Shown piece by piece: positions 22,261-25,590 of a stretch of DNA of 25,590 bases. The stretch is from JAEZKC01 sp046538945 (lineage in GTDB: Bacteria; Fibrobacterota; Chitinivibrionia; Chitinivibrionales; Chitinispirillaceae). Position numbers and translations under genes: made by a program. The DNA lies in NCBI GenBank assembly GCA_046538945.1, contig JBKHHW010000031.1, positions 1 to 25,590 of the forward strand. The letters are read 5' to 3'. Every line of letters starts with the position of its first letter. Position 1 is the first letter of the stretch. The notes under the pieces are model-generated. The model made no database searches and had not been told where the DNA came from. It saw only the letters and a list, made by a program, of their open reading frames with translations.

Positions 22261-22848
22261 ATGGCAGATAAAGAAACTGAACAGGAAAATGAAGCTCGGA
22301 AGGACCTCGCCAAAACCTACAACGCTTTCAAAGAATTCGAGGGGAAAAAATACACCGGAATGAAAATCGGAAGAGCACACAAGTGGTACTACGACCAGGG
22401 TGAGTGGAAAGAGAAGAAAATCACCCCTGATTTCTGGGAATTCGACTACGCGGTAACCAAAAGAAGGGCAGGTAAAGCCCCGGAAGGATCAGGCGTTCCT
22501 GTGGGAACCGAATACCACTGGTACATTTTGGCTCATCAGAATGTACGAAAACTGGATGCAAACACCTATACCACTTCCATGTCCGGCCTCAAATACAAGC
22601 TGGCCCACAAACGGGCCGGTTCGGAAAAATGGAGCTACACTGAAAAGACCCGGCGAAGACGTCTTATCGCCCTCCTTAAGGATCTGCTGACTCAGCTCGA
22701 GGATGAAGAATATCTGGAGAGCCGGGAAAATAAACCGACCCCTCGTAGGAAGGAGAAGGTAGAAGAAGAGAAAAGAGTTCTCCCAAGTGAGGTCGGTTTG
22801 GCAGAGAAAGAACCGGCAGAGCGGAACAAAAGAAAAAAAGCGGCCTGA
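22261..22848 (+). CDS. Small charged protein of unknown function, between REP-like palindromes
   Basis: I do not recognise this 195-residue protein. It has no signal peptide or membrane helix. Residues ~20-130 form a compact aromatic-rich, probably beta-rich domain (GKKYTGMKIGRAHKWYYDQGEWKE at 30-53 in shorter pieces, WEFDYAVTKRR, TEYHWYILAHQNVRKL, TTSMSGLKYKLAHKR). Residues ~135-160 are helical (RRRRLIALLKDLLTQLEDEEYLE), and the last 35 are a highly charged Lys/Glu tail ending RNKRKKAA. The basic character would suit nucleic-acid binding, which is only a guess. The start at 22261 has AAAGGA eight bases upstream. The gene is flanked by REP copies C and D upstream and E 25 bp after its stop, and lies downstream of the RAYT on the same strand. 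Confidence 0.78.
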   Translation: MADKETEQENEARKDLAKTYNAFKEFEGKKYTGMKIGRAHKWYYDQGEWKEKKITPDFWEFDYAVTKRRAGKAPEGSGVPVGTEYHWYILAHQNVRKLDANTYTTSMSGLKYKLAHKRAGSEKWSYTEKTRRRRLIALLKDLLTQLEDEEYLESRENKPTPRRKEKVEEEKRVLPSEVGLAEKEPAERNKRKKAA

Positions 22849-22873
22849 ATCGACCTTTTTTGTGAAGAGTGTT

Positions 22874-22910
22874 TTCCCGGGGTGCAAGGTAAACCGACGC
22901 ACCTCCGGGA
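22874..22910. repeat. REP-like palindrome, copy E
   Basis: The left arm TTCCCGGGGTGCA (22874-22886) lacks the A of the core. An 11-nt loop AGGTAAACCGA follows, then the right arm CGCACCTCCGGGA (22898-22910). This is the most diverged short-loop copy. It stands 25 bp after the stop of the small charged protein gene and may stabilise its mRNA 3' end. Confidence 0.75.
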
Positions 22911-23089
22911 CCGGCAGTATCATCGAAACGAAAATACCGATTCCTCTTACCCCCCCCACCGACTTCCCAAACGACAGTATTCGAATTGATTCAACTCATT
23001 ACCGGAATTTCATTCCATACCACTTACGTTCCCCCTTTATTCTGTTAATGAGAATCAGTCCTCCCGATCCCGATATCTAAAAAGCAAAA

Positions 23090-23127
23090 TTCCCGGAGGT
23101 GCACCAAAACCCGTGCACCTCCGGGAA
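23090..23127. repeat. REP-like palindrome, copy F
   Basis: Perfect 15-bp arms TTCCCGGAGGTGCAC (23090-23104) and GTGCACCTCCGGGAA (23113-23127) are separated by an 8-nt loop CAAAACCC. With copy A this is the most intact member of the family. It lies between convergent genes. Confidence 0.9.
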
Positions 23128-23154
23128 CCTGATATCCTTCGCTCAGCCAGGGGC

Positions 23155-23183
23155 AAAAAAAGGCCCGCTCATTCCCGCCTTTT
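23155..23183 (-). terminator. Intrinsic terminator of the large secreted-protein gene
   Basis: On the minus strand AAAAGGC (23183-23177), a 12-nt loop and GCCTTTT (23164-23158) form a 7-bp stem running into seven T residues (23161-23155). It begins 23 bp after the stop at 23206, the normal place for a Rho-independent terminator. Confidence 0.65.
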
Positions 23184-23205
23184 CACCTCTCCCTCCCTTG
23201 CCCCC

Positions 23206-25590
23206 TCAGGGCCTCCTTACTGCAAGCTTCACCTTCTTTCTGGTAACCGTCTCCTCCTCCTCGACCACTATCATACCCAGGTAAACCCCCGTGCCCACAT
23301 ATCTCCCTTTGCGGTTGGTGCCGTTCCACTCGAACTGCGGAACACCGTCAACCATGGAGAACTCCGTACGAGGCACGACCACATTCCCCAGATTGTCGTA
23401 GATGACTATGGACACCTCGGGACTGAAAGCGATCCTCGTCCTGCCCAGAGGCACTATCCTAATCTTTACCTGTTTGTTTCTGGTGAATGGATTGGGTCCC
23501 GTCACGACTTTCCAGGTAACCGGTGTGCTCTTGATCACCAGAGGAACGCGACTGTTGTACCCGTTCTGCTGCCAGTTGGGGACAGTATCCCTTACAAACT
23601 CACCCGGGTTGATCCAGACCGAATCCCCGCCCGTCATCCGGTCAACACCCCTGATCTCGTTTATCAGAAAATTGACAGACCGGTTGTTGACCGACTCGGT
23701 CGACAGAGCCACCTCATACTCAACACCGTTCTGGATGAATCTAAGCGGTGTTTGATTTCCCGGCGGTGCAATCCGTTCGGAAAACGTGACCTCAAGCGTG
23801 TCGAGAAGAACCGTCTCCTCGTCATACGCCACAGCGGGATGATACACGGCGCGGACAACCACCGGGGCGGCACTGTCGGAAAGCTCGGCGGAGCGGACCT
23901 CGTTTTCAAAATTGGTGAATTCCACCATGGTGAACATTTTGCCGCTGGTTTCAACCTTCTCCAGCTCAACGAGGGTGTCGGGAAGAGCTATTCCTATAAG
24001 CGCCGTATCATTTACGCTCGGATAAGTACCCCTGAGACGTTCGAAGACAAATGAATTCCACTGAAGAGTCACCAGCATGCTGTCGGGGTTCACCCGCTTT
24101 TTGAATTGGATGTAAGCTGAATCCACAATACCGTCAGCGTTGTGATCCACATACCAACCTTCCACAATTTTGGGCGGACGAGGGATAAGTGGAACTGCAG
24201 GATTCTGCTGATGAGGCAGATTCTGAGCGAGGTCTGAAACGGTACCCCCTTCAGCTCCCGGTACCAGGCGAAGTGAATCGTACTCCACGGCCCTGAACCC
24301 GTCACCGGAAATAAAGGTCACGGTCACGACCGAATCGAATTCAGAGGTACTGTGGTTTGTCACCACATTCATCAGCACTGATTCTTCTGTCGCTTTTCTT
24401 TTAAGCTGAACCGTTTCTCCAATAAGCGAATTTCTGTCAACCCGCTCGGAGAAGTAGAGAATCGCTGTATCCTGAAGTGTTCCACCGTTTTCGTAGAGTA
24501 CAGCCTTTGTGAGAATGGGGCCCACCCCGTCGGTGAACCCTCCCTGTTCGGTCTGGTTTTCTCCATCGGCAGTGAAAAACAGAGTCACATTCCCGCTGGG
24601 CATCGGATCTGCTTCCAGGCCGGAAGGAAGCGGCACAGTAAGAACACTGTCCTCCACGGTTATATCCGCAGCTTCATAAGTATAGGTGTTTCCCTTGTAG
24701 TCGACATTCACGCTCTGCAGAATCTGTCCTTCCTTGTAGGGTTCGCTCAGAACCACCATCACCGCGCCCGGTACAGCCTGTCCGGTGAGATCCACAGCCT
24801 CGGCGTGTGAAATGACCGGCCACAAAGGTCTTTCGTCGATACTGACCTGCAGAATACCGTCGGTATACGCGAACTCGGAGGAACCGTTCGAGGGAGTAAA
24901 GGTGATCATCTGATCCTGCACCACCTCGCTACCGCTGAGAAACACCTGTGCACGTCCTCCGGCCAGGTTCACGCTGGTGACTTCGTCTGTGCTTTGGGCA
25001 GAGCTGTAGAATTTGATCGAAGGATGGCTTGAGAGGATCGATAATGTAAGGTTCTCGTCGGTCACCTGCATTCCGGCACTGTCAACCATCATTATCCGTA
25101 CAGGTTCTCGCCTTGATTGATATGCTCTCAAGGAATCCGAAGGAGAAAGCATTATGATCCGCGGGACAGGGGGTGTGGTGACCGTGTCCACCTCGATTGT
25201 CAGGTTGCGGTAGGCGCAGGCGCAGTCGGAACTGTTTTTGTTATGCCACCCTACAATTGTATAGGATGAAGGGCCGTAGGGAAGGTCTGTCAGCTGCCGT
25301 GCGAAGGAAACCGAATCCTGACGTCCTGATATGGGACTGTAGGAAACAGCCTCCCCGTTAAGTTCAACATGAGTGATATTACCTTCCGGAAAAGCCCATG
25401 TACGGCCCTCCACTGAGGTATGATTTGAATCCTGCTCGATAAAGGAAACAGGAGAAACCACAGGGGATGTGAGATCGAGCTTCACCGTTTTATATGTGAG
25501 CGGTTTGTTGTTCTCCCAGTCGGGCGGGTATCCGTACACGTGTTCGCCGTTATAGTAGGCGGTTATGTATTCGGTTTTCTGATAGGTGAC
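23206..25590 (-). CDS. C-terminal part of a large secreted multidomain protein with sorting-type C-terminal domain (5' end off window)
   Basis: The frame is open from the right edge through 794 residues to a TGA at 23206-23208; the true start lies outside. The visible part is beta-rich, with several Ig/SbsA-like segments that repeat a 'YFSERVD…L' / 'TFSERIAP' pattern (LQDTAILYFSERVDRNSLIG, then TLEVTFSERIAP), typical of bacterial Ig-like domains in surface proteins. About visible residue 480, DHNADGIVDSAYI is a dockerin/EF-hand-like calcium loop. The last ~105 residues (VVTGPNPFTRNKQVKIRI, VSIVIYDNLGNVV, FEWNGTNRKGRYVGTGVYLG) form a FlgD-like/type-IX-like C-terminal sorting domain ending in a basic tail (KKVKLAVRRP). 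It is probably exported to the cell surface. The enzymatic or binding N-terminal part is not visible. Confidence 0.88.
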   Translation of the reverse strand, partial: VTYQKTEYITAYYNGEHVYGYPPDWENNKPLTYKTVKLDLTSPVVSPVSFIEQDSNHTSVEGRTWAFPEGNITHVELNGEAVSYSPISGRQDSVSFARQLTDLPYGPSSYTIVGWHNKNSSDCACAYRNLTIEVDTVTTPPVPRIIMLSPSDSLRAYQSRREPVRIMMVDSAGMQVTDENLTLSILSSHPSIKFYSSAQSTDEVTSVNLAGGRAQVFLSGSEVVQDQMITFTPSNGSSEFAYTDGILQVSIDERPLWPVISHAEAVDLTGQAVPGAVMVVLSEPYKEGQILQSVNVDYKGNTYTYEAADITVEDSVLTVPLPSGLEADPMPSGNVTLFFTADGENQTEQGGFTDGVGPILTKAVLYENGGTLQDTAILYFSERVDRNSLIGETVQLKRKATEESVLMNVVTNHSTSEFDSVVTVTFISGDGFRAVEYDSLRLVPGAEGGTVSDLAQNLPHQQNPAVPLIPRPPKIVEGWYVDHNADGIVDSAYIQFKKRVNPDSMLVTLQWNSFVFERLRGTYPSVNDTALIGIALPDTLVELEKVETSGKMFTMVEFTNFENEVRSAELSDSAAPVVVRAVYHPAVAYDEETVLLDTLEVTFSERIAPPGNQTPLRFIQNGVEYEVALSTESVNNRSVNFLINEIRGVDRMTGGDSVWINPGEFVRDTVPNWQQNGYNSRVPLVIKSTPVTWKVVTGPNPFTRNKQVKIRIVPLGRTRIAFSPEVSIVIYDNLGNVVVPRTEFSMVDGVPQFEWNGTNRKGRYVGTGVYLGMIVVEEEETVTRKKVKLAVRRP

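Larger units (their letters stand above)
22849..23205. other. 357-bp convergent spacer with REP copies E and F and a terminator
   Basis: No gene is seen. It contains REP copies E (22874-22910) and F (23090-23127), a C8-ACC run at 22950-22960 and the minus-strand terminator at 23155-23183. Confidence 0.6.

Noticed and set aside
22950..22960. C8-ACC run matching the sequence after copy D as part of the repeat unit
   Set aside because: Only a homopolymer plus three bases are shared, and it is 40 bp from copy E instead of adjacent; likely coincidence.
17004..23127. Repeated palindromes taken as a CRISPR array
   Set aside because: Copies are few, irregularly spaced by tens of bases to several kilobases, differ in arm sequence and loop, and there are no cas genes; they fit REP-like elements.

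Overview
The window most likely comes from a Gram-negative bacterium, possibly the Fibrobacterota/Chitinispirillum group. The evidence is a YajC-type translocase subunit, Wzx/Wzy-type polysaccharide genes, and two secreted proteins. Both secreted proteins end in a FlgD-like/sorting-type Ig domain, and one also has a dockerin-like D-x-N-x-D-G repeat. The phylum is an inference from protein architecture only. I saw no rRNA, tRNA or CRISPR array.

Region 1 (1-14208, all minus strand, read from right to left) is a long exopolysaccharide/surface-glycan operon, and its 3' end lies beyond base 1. In transcription order it encodes: a phosphoglycosyl transferase with a degenerate GGDEF-like N-terminus; a three-gene amino-sugar module (Gfo/Idh/MocA dehydrogenase, left-handed beta-helix acetyltransferase, DegT-type aminotransferase) of the kind that makes diacetamido-uronic acid or related nucleotide sugars; a NodB-like deacetylase; a GT4 glycosyltransferase; an O-antigen ligase/Wzy-type polymerase; a GT2 glycosyltransferase; an alpha/alpha-toroid protein; a Wzx flippase; and two paralogous secreted parallel beta-helix proteins. 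Junctions are tight, several overlap, and the Shine-Dalgarno sequences are clear. The logic is lipid-linked repeat initiation, assembly, flipping, polymerisation, then extracellular modification.

Region 2 (14209-16907) starts with a 319-bp divergent control region. It carries a sigma-54-like GG-N10-GC element facing the operon and a tandem direct repeat with a 22-bp period. Two plus-strand genes follow: a receiver/AraC-HTH response regulator, and a 470-residue protein I do not recognise whose C-terminus resembles a winged helix. Both are candidates for regulating the glycan operon.

Region 3 (17054-20712, minus) is a housekeeping operon: yajC, def (peptide deformylase), a SpoIID/LytB-domain protein and an EndoQ-type DNA-repair endonuclease. 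Its promoter (TTGACA-N17-TATTTT) overlaps a palindromic repeat.

Region 4 (about 17000-23130) is marked by at least seven extragenic REP-like palindromes with core CCCGGAGGTGCA/TGCACCTCCGGG. They cluster around a REP-associated tyrosine transposase (RAYT, 20925-21839) and a small unrecognised charged protein (22261-22848). The RAYT keeps its HUH motif, but the position expected to hold the catalytic tyrosine is histidine. This RAYT/REP system, apparently lacking its nucleophile and intruding into the promoter of an essential operon, is the most striking feature of the window.

Region 5 (23206-25590, minus) is the C-terminal part of a large secreted multidomain protein that continues past the right edge and ends at a good intrinsic terminator.
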